A stretch of DNA of 5,509 nucleotides from Desulfobacteraceae bacterium (lineage in GTDB: Bacteria > Desulfobacterota > Desulfobacteria > Desulfobacterales > UBA11574), in the NCBI GenBank assembly GCA_013203195.1, contig JABMQM010000113.1, forward strand, positions 1 through 5,509, written 5' to 3'. A model generated the notes under the pieces. The model saw nothing but the letters and a program-made list of their open reading frames with translations, was not told the origin of the DNA and searched no databases. Position 1 is the stretch's first letter. Each line of letters begins with the position of its first letter. The translations under genes and the position numbers were made by a program. Shown piece after piece: positions 1-5,509 of this stretch.

Positions 1-50
1 AATGTATTCTGTCAATTTTATATGAATAAATGGAGCAAAGCGACACCTTA

Positions 51-93
51 ACTTTAGGCACTTTAAACTTTAGTTCACTATAGGCACTTAATC
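51..93. repeat. Degenerate short tandem repeat, ACTTTAGGC type
   Basis: Five imperfect units follow one another: ACTTTAGGC (51-59), ACTTTAA (60-66), ACTTTAGTTC (67-76), ACTATAGGC (77-85) and ACTTAATC (86-93). The 9-base word TAGGCACTT occurs at 55-63 and again at 81-89. No open reading frame covers this stretch, and it lies downstream of guaB. Units vary from 7 to 10 bases, so this is not a CRISPR or a simple microsatellite. Its function is unknown; it looks like a decayed intergenic repeat. The rest of 1-171 shows nothing else convincing apart from the terminator candidate. Confidence 0.55.
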
Positions 94-120
94 TGCTGTA
101 ATATTAACTCTTTTAAGGAA

Positions 121-149
121 TAAACCAAAGACGGAGCCCCTAGGCTCGG
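121..149 (-). terminator. Candidate intrinsic terminator of guaB
   Basis: On the minus strand, about 22 bases after the guaB stop codon, a 5-bp GC-rich stem (GAGCC/GGCTC, plus-strand arms 134-138 and 143-147) closes a 4-base loop; one more C-G pair is possible beyond a G-G mismatch. It is followed by TCTTTGGTTTA, a broken rather than continuous U-tract. Position and strand fit guaB termination, but the short stem and poor tract make this a weak candidate. Confidence 0.4.
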
Positions 150-171
150 ATTCTTTACTCGATTAAGAAGT

Positions 172-1638
172 CTAAACTTCCCGGCGGTAGTTGGGAGCTT
201 CTTTGGTAATAATTACGTCGTGAACGTGGCTTTCACGCATACCTGCAGCGCTGATTTTCACAAACCGGGCCTTTTCCCTGAGTTCTTCCAGAGTGCGGCA
301 GCCCACATAGCCCATACCGGACTTTAATCCTCCAATAAGTTGATAGATATTATCGGAAAGACTCCCCCGATAGGGAACTCGACCAACAATACCCTCCGGT
401 ACCAGTTTGTCGCTTTCAAAATCATCACCCTGGTAGTATCTGTCTTTGCTCCCCTTTTTCATGGCTTCAATGGAGCCCATGCCCCGATAGACTTTGTAAC
501 TGCGGCCCTGGTAAATAACCAGCTCACCCGGGCTTTCCTCGGTTCCGGCGAAAAGTCCGCCGATCATTACAACATGAGCTCCGGCGCCTATGGCTTTAGT
601 AATATCGCCTGAAAATTTGATGCCGCCGTCGGCAATTAAAGGAACTCCTGTTTTGCTGGAGACAGGTCTGCAATTCAGTATTGCGGTTATCTGGGGTACA
701 CCGATACCTGCTACAATGCGGGTGGTACAGATTGATCCGGGTCCGATGCCGATCTTTACACCATCGACGCCTGCTTTAATAAGGTCTTCAGCCCCTTTGG
801 CCGAACCCACATTGCCGGCAATCAGTTCAAAATCTTTAAAATTGCTTTTTAATTTTTTAACTGCTTCAATAACGTTTTTGGAATGACCGTGGGAAGTGTC
901 GATCAAAATAACATCCGCTCCGGCCTTCAATAGCGCCTCGGTGCGCTGCTCCATCTCTGCACCGACACCTACGGCGGCACCGACTCTGAGCCTGCCCATC
1001 TCGTCCTTGCATGCATGTGGATATTTTTTTATCTTTTCAATGTCTTTGATGGTTATCATGCCTATCAACCGCCTATTTTTGTCGACCACCAGAAGCTTCT
1101 CTATCCTGTGTTTATGCAGCAGCTTTTTGGAATCTTCCAGCGTAATCCCTTCAGAAACCGTAACCAGGTTATCCTTGGTCATAATCTCGGAAACTTTCTT
1201 TTCAAGGTCAGTTTCAAATCGCAGATCCCTGTTTGTGACAATGCCCGCCAGTTGGTCACCTTTGGTAACCGGAACTCCTGAAATATGATACTTCTCCATC
1301 AGCTTCAGCACTTCATGCACCTGCTGATCCGGGTGAATTGTTACAGGATCAACAATCATGCCGCTTTCAGATTTTTTAACTTTGTCAACCTCAACTGCCT
1401 GACTTTGGACACTCATATTCCGGTGCATAAAACCGATGCCGCCTTCACGAGCCAGACTGATACAAGTGCGTGACTCTGTAACGGTGTCCATAGCAGCGCT
1501 GACAATGGGGATATTAAGGGATATGTTTTTTGTTAATCGGGTAGTTGTATTAACATCGCTTGGTAATACGTCTGAGTATCCGGGGATCAATAAAACATCG
1601 TCAAATGAATAAGCTTCTTCAGGCGGTATTTTTAGCAT
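172..1638 (-). CDS. guaB: Inosine-5'-monophosphate dehydrogenase
   Basis: Catalyses NAD-dependent oxidation of IMP to XMP, the committed step of guanine nucleotide synthesis, in the cytoplasm. From the start chosen here it is 488 residues, the same length as E. coli GuaB, and aligns with it end to end. Visible landmarks: N-terminal barrel motif SFDDVLLIPGYSDVLP (11-26); a Bateman module of two CBS domains (about 93-202) inserted in the barrel; the catalytic loop GPGSICTTR (299-307) with nucleophile Cys304; the phosphate-binding IADGGIK (335-341); the mobile flap YRGMGS...DRYYQG with the Arg400-Tyr401 pair that activates water; and the C-terminal ESHVHDV...EAPNYR. The frame extends 16 codons further upstream, but a GGAGG five bases before the ATG at 1638 and the family N-terminus MLxI favour this start. 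It is divergent from the yciO-type gene; guaA is not adjacent on the downstream side within the window. No key residue is missing. Confidence 0.97.
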   Translation of the reverse strand: MLKIPPEEAYSFDDVLLIPGYSDVLPSDVNTTTRLTKNISLNIPIVSAAMDTVTESRTCISLAREGGIGFMHRNMSVQSQAVEVDKVKKSESGMIVDPVTIHPDQQVHEVLKLMEKYHISGVPVTKGDQLAGIVTNRDLRFETDLEKKVSEIMTKDNLVTVSEGITLEDSKKLLHKHRIEKLLVVDKNRRLIGMITIKDIEKIKKYPHACKDEMGRLRVGAAVGVGAEMEQRTEALLKAGADVILIDTSHGHSKNVIEAVKKLKSNFKDFELIAGNVGSAKGAEDLIKAGVDGVKIGIGPGSICTTRIVAGIGVPQITAILNCRPVSSKTGVPLIADGGIKFSGDITKAIGAGAHVVMIGGLFAGTEESPGELVIYQGRSYKVYRGMGSIEAMKKGSKDRYYQGDDFESDKLVPEGIVGRVPYRGSLSDNIYQLIGGLKSGMGYVGCRTLEELREKARFVKISAAGMRESHVHDVIITKEAPNYRREV

Positions 1639-1643
1639 AGAGT

Positions 1644-1648
1644 CCTCC
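1644..1648 (-). promoter_or_regulatory. Ribosome binding site that fixes the guaB start
   Basis: The minus strand reads GGAGG, then ACTCT, then ATG at 1638, an ideal Shine-Dalgarno with 5-base spacing. The two in-frame upstream ATGs (1653 and 1650) lie directly before or overlap this site, and the farther ATG at 1686 would add 16 residues not found in the family. The 1638 start is therefore preferred. No convincing guaB promoter was found; TTGCTA, 17 bases, TATTCG (upstream on the minus strand) is only a weak match. Confidence 0.85.
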
Positions 1649-1720
1649 ATCATATAAAAATTTTGTGCGTTGAAATCGAATAACAAAAGGGCTTGGCTTT
1701 AGCAATCTTTATTTGTCTCC

Positions 1721-1750
1721 TTGACATTCAATTAGCACTCGTAATATTTT
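1721..1750 (+). promoter_or_regulatory. Sigma70-like promoter for the yciO-type gene
   Basis: A perfect -35 box TTGACA lies at 1721-1726. The -10 box is either TATTTT (1745-1750, 18-base spacing) or TAATAT (1742-1747, 15-base spacing), each matching 4 of 6 consensus bases. Transcription would begin near 1757, leaving a leader of about 34 bases before the ATG at 1791. This argues against the in-frame TTG at 1749, which would lie in the -10 box itself. Confidence 0.55.
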
Positions 1751-1775
1751 GAATTCGAAAAAATTGACTTTTCAT

Positions 1776-1779
1776 AGGG
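1776..1779 (+). promoter_or_regulatory. Weak ribosome binding site of the yciO-type gene
   Basis: AGGG lies 11 bases before the ATG at 1791, a somewhat long spacing. It is the only purine-rich Shine-Dalgarno-like word in the leader and supports the ATG start over the TTG at 1749. Confidence 0.45.
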
Positions 1780-1790
1780 TAAAAATTACC

Positions 1791-2399
1791 ATGCTGATTG
1801 AAATCAACACCAGGAACCCCCAGCCACGACTCATCACAAAGGTGGTTGAGGTTATTAAAAGAGGGGGTATCATCGCCTATCCAACCGACACTTACTATGG
1901 AATCGGTTGCGATATAATGAACAAAAAGGCTATAGAGAAGATATATCTCTTAAAGCAGCGCGATAAAATTAAGCCTTTCAGCTTTCTCTGTTCAGACCTC
2001 AAAAACATCAGCCATTACGCCAAAGTTTCAAACTATGCTTATAAAACCATGAAGCGGCTTTTACCGGGCCCCTATACTTTTGTGCTTGAAGGTTCCAAGC
2101 TGGTCCCTAAAATCATGCTTACCAAGCGCAAAAACGCCGGGATACGGGTGCCTGACAACTCGATTTGCCTCGAACTGGTTAAAGAGCTGGGAAATCCGAT
2201 TATTAGCACCAGCGCCTCCATGCCGGATGGCACCCTTTTTTTTGACCCCTCTCTGATTCATGACTATTTTCAATCCAGAATTGATATCGTCATTGATGGT
2301 GGACCTGTTCCGGGATACCCTTCAAGTGTTATATCACTGATTAACGACATGCCCGAAGTCATTCGCGAAGGTAGGGGTGATGTCAGCCTTTTCATCTAA
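1791..2399 (+). CDS. yciO: YciO/TsaC/Sua5-family protein, probable threonylcarbamoyl-AMP synthase or relative
   Basis: The family (YrdC fold) binds ATP, threonine and bicarbonate; TsaC/Sua5 members make threonylcarbamoyl-AMP for the tRNA modification t6A, whereas the role of the YciO branch is less settled. This 202-residue protein is close in length to E. coli YciO (206) and resembles it throughout: NPQPRLI (9-15), GGIIAYPTDTYYGIGC (25-40), PGPYTFVLEG (92-101), the GIRVP segment (117-121), PIISTSAS (136-143) and VIREGRGDV (190-198). It keeps the K55-x-R57...K61-P62 motif typical of TsaC/Sua5, which E. coli YciO lacks, but has SAS (141-143) where TsaC has SAN. No Sua5 C-terminal domain is present. 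The start is ATG 1791, supported by promoter position; a TTG at 1749 would add 14 residues. It is a single gene, divergent from guaB and convergent with sppA. Family assignment is firm; YciO rather than TsaC is an inference. Confidence 0.88.
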   Translation: MLIEINTRNPQPRLITKVVEVIKRGGIIAYPTDTYYGIGCDIMNKKAIEKIYLLKQRDKIKPFSFLCSDLKNISHYAKVSNYAYKTMKRLLPGPYTFVLEGSKLVPKIMLTKRKNAGIRVPDNSICLELVKELGNPIISTSASMPDGTLFFDPSLIHDYFQSRIDIVIDGGPVPGYPSSVISLINDMPEVIREGRGDVSLFI

Positions 2400-2400
2400 T

Positions 2401-2577
2401 CCAACCCGAATCCAAAGAAAAGGCCACAAAGTCACAAAGACACTAATGTCATTAATTAGTAATCAGTTATCCCTTACTGATCACTCCTCACTGATGACTG
2501 GTCATCCGGCAGCTTTCTAAAATTATAAACGCCCCTAAAAAGGAGCGCTCTGCAATGGTCTCTAAATTCGGGTTAGG
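2401..2577. repeat. Convergent spacer bounded by 9-bp inverted repeats
   Basis: AACCCGAAT (2403-2411) is matched exactly by its reverse complement ATTCGGGTT (2566-2574), so the two arms sit at the outer edges of the yciO-sppA spacer. Between them lie an 8-base tandem (CACAAAGT 2425-2432, CACAAAGA 2433-2440, CAC 2441-2443), the inverted repeat ACTAAT/ATTAGT (2442-2447, 2455-2460), the near-palindrome GATGAC-TG-GTCATC (2493-2506) and the sppA terminator. No gene was found. No flanking target duplication was seen, so an origin by transposition is not shown. Confidence 0.4.
2519..2549 (-). terminator. Intrinsic terminator of sppA
   Basis: On the minus strand, about 30 bases past the sppA stop, AGCGCTCC pairs with GGGGCGTT (plus-strand arms 2542-2549 and 2528-2535) across the 6-base loop TTTTTA, giving an 8-bp stem with two G-U pairs. 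A T-rich tract (TATAATTTT, plus 2519-2527) follows. The plus strand lacks a matching T-tract, so this serves sppA and not the convergent yciO-type gene, for which no clear terminator was found. Confidence 0.72.
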
Positions 2578-2578
2578 T

Positions 2579-3469
2579 TTATTCGGGGCGGTATATATAC
2601 TCCGCAGACAAAAAAGAATGAAAAACGCGGTTAGAAAACTCTGTTTTGGATAGTTCCGACAGGTATTTTAAAAGGGAAAGCTTTTTTTCCCGGGCGTAAA
2701 CCGCGGAAATCTTCCCTTTGATGCCGCCCAGACGGCCGGCCCATTCGATGGCATCTTCAAGATTCCCGAGACGATCAACCAGCCCCAAATCTTTGGACTC
2801 TTCTCCTGTAAAAATGCGACCATCAGCCAGAGATTCAACTTTGTCCTGATCCATTTTGCGACCTTCAACAATATCCATGATAAATTGCCTGTGGATTTTT
2901 TTGGCAAAATCCTTGAGAATAGTCTTCTCTTTGGCTGTCATCTCACGGGCCGGTGATCCTATATCCTTGAATTCCCCACTTTTTATTACAACAGGCACCA
3001 ATCCGATTTTTTGCAGCAGCTCCTGATAATTTGTAAATCCCATAATAACGCCAATGCTGCCCGTGATCGTGCCGGGGTTGGCAACAATCCCGTCGGTGCC
3101 GGCAGCAACATAATATCCGCCGGAGGCCGCGATGGCACCCATGGAAGCGATTACTTTCTTTGTGCTTAAAGTTTTTCTAATCTCCCTGAAAATCTCCTGT
3201 GAAGGCCCCACGGCGCCTCCCGGGGAATCAATACGAATGACGATCGCCTTAATAGAATTATCCTCCCGAAAGTGCTTCAGGTTTTGGATAACATTTTTAG
3301 CATCCGCAATGATTCCGTTGACCTCAATAACACCGACTTTTTCTCCAAATTCAAAATCAGAGGTCTTTGCGCCTAATACAAACAGCAGGGACATTCCTAT
3401 CGTTGCGACCGCTACGATAGAGGTGAAGGTAAGAAGAAAAAAAAGATAAGGGTGTCTGCGGGAAAACAT
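2579..3469 (-). CDS. sppA: Signal peptide peptidase SppA, short (36K) type
   Basis: A membrane-anchored serine protease of family S49 that degrades signal peptides left in the inner membrane after protein export. The 296 residues comprise a short basic N-terminus (SRRH), one transmembrane segment (about 8-33) and a single protease domain, as in the short SppA type rather than the double-domain E. coli enzyme. Motifs: VGVIEVNG (45-52), IRIDSPGG (78-85), MGAIAASGGYYVA (110-122) with the predicted nucleophile Ser116, TGSIGVIMG (136-144), and KSGEFKDIGSP (163-173) with the predicted general base Lys168. The 52-residue Ser-Lys spacing equals that of B. subtilis SppA (Ser147/Lys199). The C-terminal part carries GRIFTGEESKDLGLVDRLG, typical of the family. 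It lies 134 bases downstream of rpsA on the same strand and is probably co-transcribed with it. No Shine-Dalgarno is visible before the ATG at 3469, although the hydrophobic N-terminus makes this start sensible. Confidence 0.95.
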   Translation of the reverse strand: MFSRRHPYLFFLLTFTSIVAVATIGMSLLFVLGAKTSDFEFGEKVGVIEVNGIIADAKNVIQNLKHFREDNSIKAIVIRIDSPGGAVGPSQEIFREIRKTLSTKKVIASMGAIAASGGYYVAAGTDGIVANPGTITGSIGVIMGFTNYQELLQKIGLVPVVIKSGEFKDIGSPAREMTAKEKTILKDFAKKIHRQFIMDIVEGRKMDQDKVESLADGRIFTGEESKDLGLVDRLGNLEDAIEWAGRLGGIKGKISAVYAREKKLSLLKYLSELSKTEFSNRVFHSFLSAEYIYRPE

Positions 3470-3536
3470 TTTGATAGTCGGTTACTATTGATAGTGCCGT
3501 AAAAAGTAAAACGTTAAAAGTCTAGATTTAGTGCGA

Positions 3537-3560
3537 CATTGCTTCGTAATATACGCAATG
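3537..3560. other. Hairpin in the rpsA-sppA spacer
   Basis: On the plus strand CATTG (3537-3541) pairs with CAATG (3556-3560), and CGTA (3545-3548) pairs with TACG (3552-3555) around a 3-base loop, with CTT bulged on one side: nine pairs in all. No T-tract follows on either strand, so it is not a convincing terminator. It could still reduce read-through from rpsA into sppA, or act as an RNA processing site. Confidence 0.45.
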
Positions 3561-3565
3561 CAATC

Positions 3566-3593
3566 GTTTTACATTTCACATTTCACTTTTCAC
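3566..3593. repeat. 7-bp tandem repeat, TTTCAC type
   Basis: Four consecutive 7-base units: GTTTTAC (3566-3572), ATTTCAC (3573-3579), ATTTCAC (3580-3586) and TTTTCAC (3587-3593). A related three-unit array in the opposite orientation lies at 3499-3519 (GTAAAAA, GTAAAAC, GTTAAAA). The two arrays form the arms of the larger inverted structure in this spacer. Confidence 0.6.
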
Positions 3594-3603
3594 TAATTCG
3601 TTA

Positions 3604-5509
3604 CTATTCCCCGTTTAATTTTTCTTGAAGATTCTCTCTCAAGATTTCTCCAAAAGTTGAAGTCGCGGGCCTTATATTGTTTACATAGTCACTCAGTAAG
3701 TTCTGCTCGTCCTCCATTTCAAGTCTTTTAATTGAAAGGCCGATCCGTCTTTCATCGCTGTTGATATTCATAACTCTGGAGGTAATGACATCCCCAACGT
3801 TATATTTGCCAACAGGGGTTTTTATTTTTTCTTTACTGATTTCAGACACATGCACTAGTCCTTCGATTCCCTCTTCCAATTCTATAAAAACACCAAAATC
3901 GGTAAGGTTGGTAATTGTGCCGGTAATTTCTTTACCAACTTCATAGCGCTCAGCTACAGTTGTCCAGGGATCTGTCTGCAACTGCTTTATCCCCAGCGAA
4001 AACCTTTCGTACTCTTTTTCAATATCAAGCACTATAGCCTGTATAAGTTCACCTTTCTTGAATAGCTCAGAGGGATGTTTTATGCGCTTTGTCCAGGAAA
4101 TGTCTGAAATATGTACAAGACCGTCAATGCCTTCGTCGATACCGATAAAAAGACCGAAATCGGTTATGTTTTTGATTTTTCCTTCTATGGTCGTACCGAC
4201 CGGATATTTTTCACTGATGACATCCCACGGATTTGGAACCACCTGCTTCATACCAAGAGATATACGTCTGTTTTCAGGCTTGATGTCAAGGACGATAGCC
4301 TCAACCACCTCTCCCACGGAGACTACTTTGGAAGGATGCCGAACCTTGCGGGTCCATGACATTTCCGAAACATGAATCAATCCTTCGACCCCCTCTTCCA
4401 ACTCCACAAAGGCACCATAGTCCGTGAGACTGACAACCTTCCCGCTTACACGGGAGCCCAGCGGATATTTCTCTGTAGCGGTTGTCCAGGGATCCTCTGT
4501 CAGCTGTTTCATGCCCAATGAGACTCTCTCCCTTTCAACATCAAGATTAAGAATCTTTACGGTTATCTCATCACCGACTGAAAAGAGTTCCGAAGGATGC
4601 TTTACTCTTCCCCACGAGATGTCGGTAATATGCAGCAGACCGTCCACTCCGCCAAGATCAACAAAGACACCGTACTCTGTAATATTTTTGACAATGCCCT
4701 CAACAAGTTTGTCCTCACAAATAGCAGCTAATGTCTCGGTTCGTTGGCTTTCGCGTTCCTGCTCAAGGATAGCCCTTCTGGATAAAACGATATTGCTGCG
4801 TTTTCGATTATATTTTAATATTTTAAAAGAAAACGTTTTGCCAACCATATCATCAAGATTGCGAATCGGCCGCAAGTCTGCCTGGGAACCCGGCAGGAAG
4901 GCCTGAACCCCGATATCTACTGAAAAACCACCTTTGACACGATTTACAATAACGCCCTCGACCACTCCATCTTCATCATACGAGTTCTTGATATCTTCCC
5001 ATACTTTAACCTTGGTGGCTTTTTCCTTCGAAAGGACGACGCGCTCTTCTTCTTCATCCCACCATTCAACCATAACATCTACAGGGTCGCCGACTTCGGC
5101 ATTTAAGTTGCCATCTTCATCTTTGAATTCATTTATTCGGATCTGACCCTCTGATTTATATCCTATATCAACCAGGACATGATCCTTGTCCACCGAAATG
5201 ATCCTACCGGAAACAACCTCCCCTTCCGCAAAACGCTTGAAGCTTTCCTCGTACATGCCCATGAAGTCTTCCATGTCACCAGGAGAGTCTTGATCTGCTT
5301 TCTTGCTGTCAGAAGTTGTCTCATCTTTTTCTGAAATATCAACTGCTTCCTGTTCTAAAGTATCAACTGTTTCCTGTTCCGAAATATCAACTGTTTCCTG
5401 TTCCGAAATATCAACTGTTTCCTGTTCCGAAATATCAACTGTTTCCTGTTCCGAAATATCAACTGTTTCCTGTTCCGACTTATCAACTATTTCCTGATCT
5501 TTTTCCGCA
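3604..5509 (-). CDS. rpsA: 30S ribosomal protein S1 with acidic repeat-containing N-terminal extension (partial)
   Basis: S1 binds mRNA on the 30S subunit and assists translation initiation. Counting from the in-frame ATG at 5274, 556 residues cover the whole classical protein (E. coli S1 has 557). Six S1/OB-fold domains are visible at about 17-84, 102-166, 188-257, 273-344, 360-432 and 446-518; the first two are divergent, as expected for the ribosome-binding half, and the last four carry the repeated pattern of (T/S)(D/E)(Y/F)GxF, GLxHxS/T and SLGxKQ. A tail of about 38 residues follows. The frame stays open upstream of 5274 to the window edge (78 more codons) without any ATG, GTG or TTG, so if this part is translated the true start lies outside. 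The extension is acidic and built of octapeptide repeats. Starting at 5274 is possible but lacks a good Shine-Dalgarno; the ATG at 5262 has GGAAG five bases upstream and is a rival. sppA follows in the same direction. Confidence 0.95.
   Translation of the reverse strand, partial: AEKDQEIVDKSEQETVDISEQETVDISEQETVDISEQETVDISEQETVDTLEQEAVDISEKDETTSDSKKADQDSPGDMEDFMGMYEESFKRFAEGEVVSGRIISVDKDHVLVDIGYKSEGQIRINEFKDEDGNLNAEVGDPVDVMVEWWDEEEERVVLSKEKATKVKVWEDIKNSYDEDGVVEGVIVNRVKGGFSVDIGVQAFLPGSQADLRPIRNLDDMVGKTFSFKILKYNRKRSNIVLSRRAILEQERESQRTETLAAICEDKLVEGIVKNITEYGVFVDLGGVDGLLHITDISWGRVKHPSELFSVGDEITVKILNLDVERERVSLGMKQLTEDPWTTATEKYPLGSRVSGKVVSLTDYGAFVELEEGVEGLIHVSEMSWTRKVRHPSKVVSVGEVVEAIVLDIKPENRRISLGMKQVVPNPWDVISEKYPVGTTIEGKIKNITDFGLFIGIDEGIDGLVHISDISWTKRIKHPSELFKKGELIQAIVLDIEKEYERFSLGIKQLQTDPWTTVAERYEVGKEITGTITNLTDFGVFIELEEGIEGLVHVSEISKEKIKTPVGKYNVGDVITSRVMNINSDERRIGLSIKRLEMEDEQNLLSDYVNNIRPATSTFGEILRENLQEKLNGE
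5335..5502 (-). repeat. 24-bp in-frame tandem repeat encoding SEQETVDI octapeptides
   Basis: Seven consecutive 24-base units lie in the rpsA reading frame. Four are identical in DNA and encode SEQETVDI (5455-5478, 5431-5454, 5407-5430, 5383-5406). The next encodes SEQETVDT (5359-5382, one base different) and the next LEQEAVDI (5335-5358, three bases different). The most N-terminal unit visible is KDQEIVDK (5479-5502, seven bases different). The units thus decay at both ends, as expected when replication slippage expands the middle of an array. Each unit carries three or four acidic residues, so the region is probably disordered and strongly negative. Another related stretch could lie beyond the window edge. 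Confidence 0.9.

Larger units (their letters stand above)
3481..3608. repeat. MITE-like structured element with flanking 9-bp direct repeats
   Basis: The 9-base word GTTACTATT occurs at 3481-3489 and at 3600-3608, bracketing 110 bases between rpsA and sppA. Inside are two inverted arms: 3499-3513 matches the reverse complement of 3565-3579 at 13 of 15 positions, including a perfect 8-base GTAAAACG/CGTTTTAC. Both ends begin similarly when read inward (GATAGTG on the left, GAATTAGTG on the right). The centre forms a hairpin (3537-3560: CATTG/CAATG plus CGTA/TACG, triloop, one 3-base bulge). Each arm is made of 7-base units. The right-hand direct repeat overlaps the rpsA stop codon. This fits a small non-autonomous insertion with target duplication, but a single copy cannot prove it. 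Confidence 0.45.

Noticed and set aside
645..690. GuaB segment LNCRPVSSKTG (residues 321-331) looks unlike the usual alanine-rich helix; possible compensated frameshift
   Set aside because: The distance between flanking motifs (PQITA and PLIADGG) equals that of E. coli GuaB, and shifting the frame does not give an obviously better family match. It is most simply ordinary divergence at a variable position.
1732..1740. TTAGCACTC, an exact left half of the CIRCE (HrcA) operator, between the -35 and -10 of the yciO-type promoter
   Set aside because: The partner half GAGTGCTAA should follow after 9 bases, but positions 1750-1758 read TGAATTCGA. A single 9-base half is expected by chance at a few percent in a window this size, and no heat-shock gene is adjacent.
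1687..1790. 14-residue N-terminal extension of the yciO-type protein from a TTG at 1749, and 16-residue extension of GuaB from an ATG at 1686
   Set aside because: The TTG falls within the likely -10 box, and the family N-terminus fits the ATG at 1791. For GuaB, the GGAGG directly before 1638 and the family length of 488 residues fit the shorter form.
2493..2506. GATGAC-TG-GTCATC near-palindrome as a terminator for the yciO-type gene
   Set aside because: The stem is short and not GC-rich, no T-tract follows on the plus strand, and it lies about 95 bases past the stop codon.
5303..5497. Plus-strand open frame encoding a cysteine/serine-rich octapeptide repeat (SEISTVSC)
   Set aside because: It is the antisense shadow of the in-frame 24-base repeat in rpsA. 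Any 24-base tandem stays open on the opposite strand if one unit is; the rpsA frame explains the region.
5335..5502. Possible CRISPR array because of regularly spaced identical 24-base units
   Set aside because: The units are directly adjacent with no unique spacers, and they are in phase with the rpsA reading frame, so this is a protein-coding tandem repeat.

Overview
The window carries four protein-coding genes of a Gram-negative bacterium with moderate GC content. Left to right they are guaB (IMP dehydrogenase, minus strand), a YciO/TsaC/Sua5-family gene (plus strand), sppA (signal peptide peptidase, minus strand) and rpsA (ribosomal protein S1, minus strand, running off the right edge). 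The six-domain S1, a short 36K-type SppA directly downstream of it, and spacers rich in short degenerate repeats suggest a deltaproteobacterium (Desulfobacterota, perhaps Desulfobacterales). That assignment is an inference from gene order and protein resemblance, not from a search.

Layout. Positions 1-171 are non-coding and hold a degenerate ACTTTAGGC-type tandem repeat and a weak candidate terminator for guaB. guaB (1638 down to 172) has a clear GGAGG ribosome binding site that fixes its start. The 152-base divergent spacer 1639-1790 holds a sigma70-like promoter for the plus-strand yciO-type gene (1791-2399). The convergent spacer 2400-2578 holds a good intrinsic terminator for sppA, several small inverted repeats, an 8-bp CACAAAG repeat, and 9-bp inverted repeats at its two ends. 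sppA (3469 down to 2579) lies 134 bases downstream of rpsA (3604 to beyond 5509) on the same strand, probably in one operon.

How the genes relate. rpsA and sppA look like an operon (translation initiation, and membrane clearance of signal peptides); guaB (GMP synthesis) and the yciO-type gene are separately transcribed housekeeping genes. No new multi-gene system is visible. The two most unusual things are: (1) an in-frame, near-perfect octapeptide repeat (SEQETVDI-type, about seven units) in an acidic N-terminal extension of ribosomal protein S1, still open at the window edge; and (2) a roughly 110-base structured element in the rpsA-sppA spacer, with inverted arms, a central hairpin and a flanking 9-bp direct repeat resembling a target-site duplication, as if a MITE-like element had entered a once tightly spaced operon.
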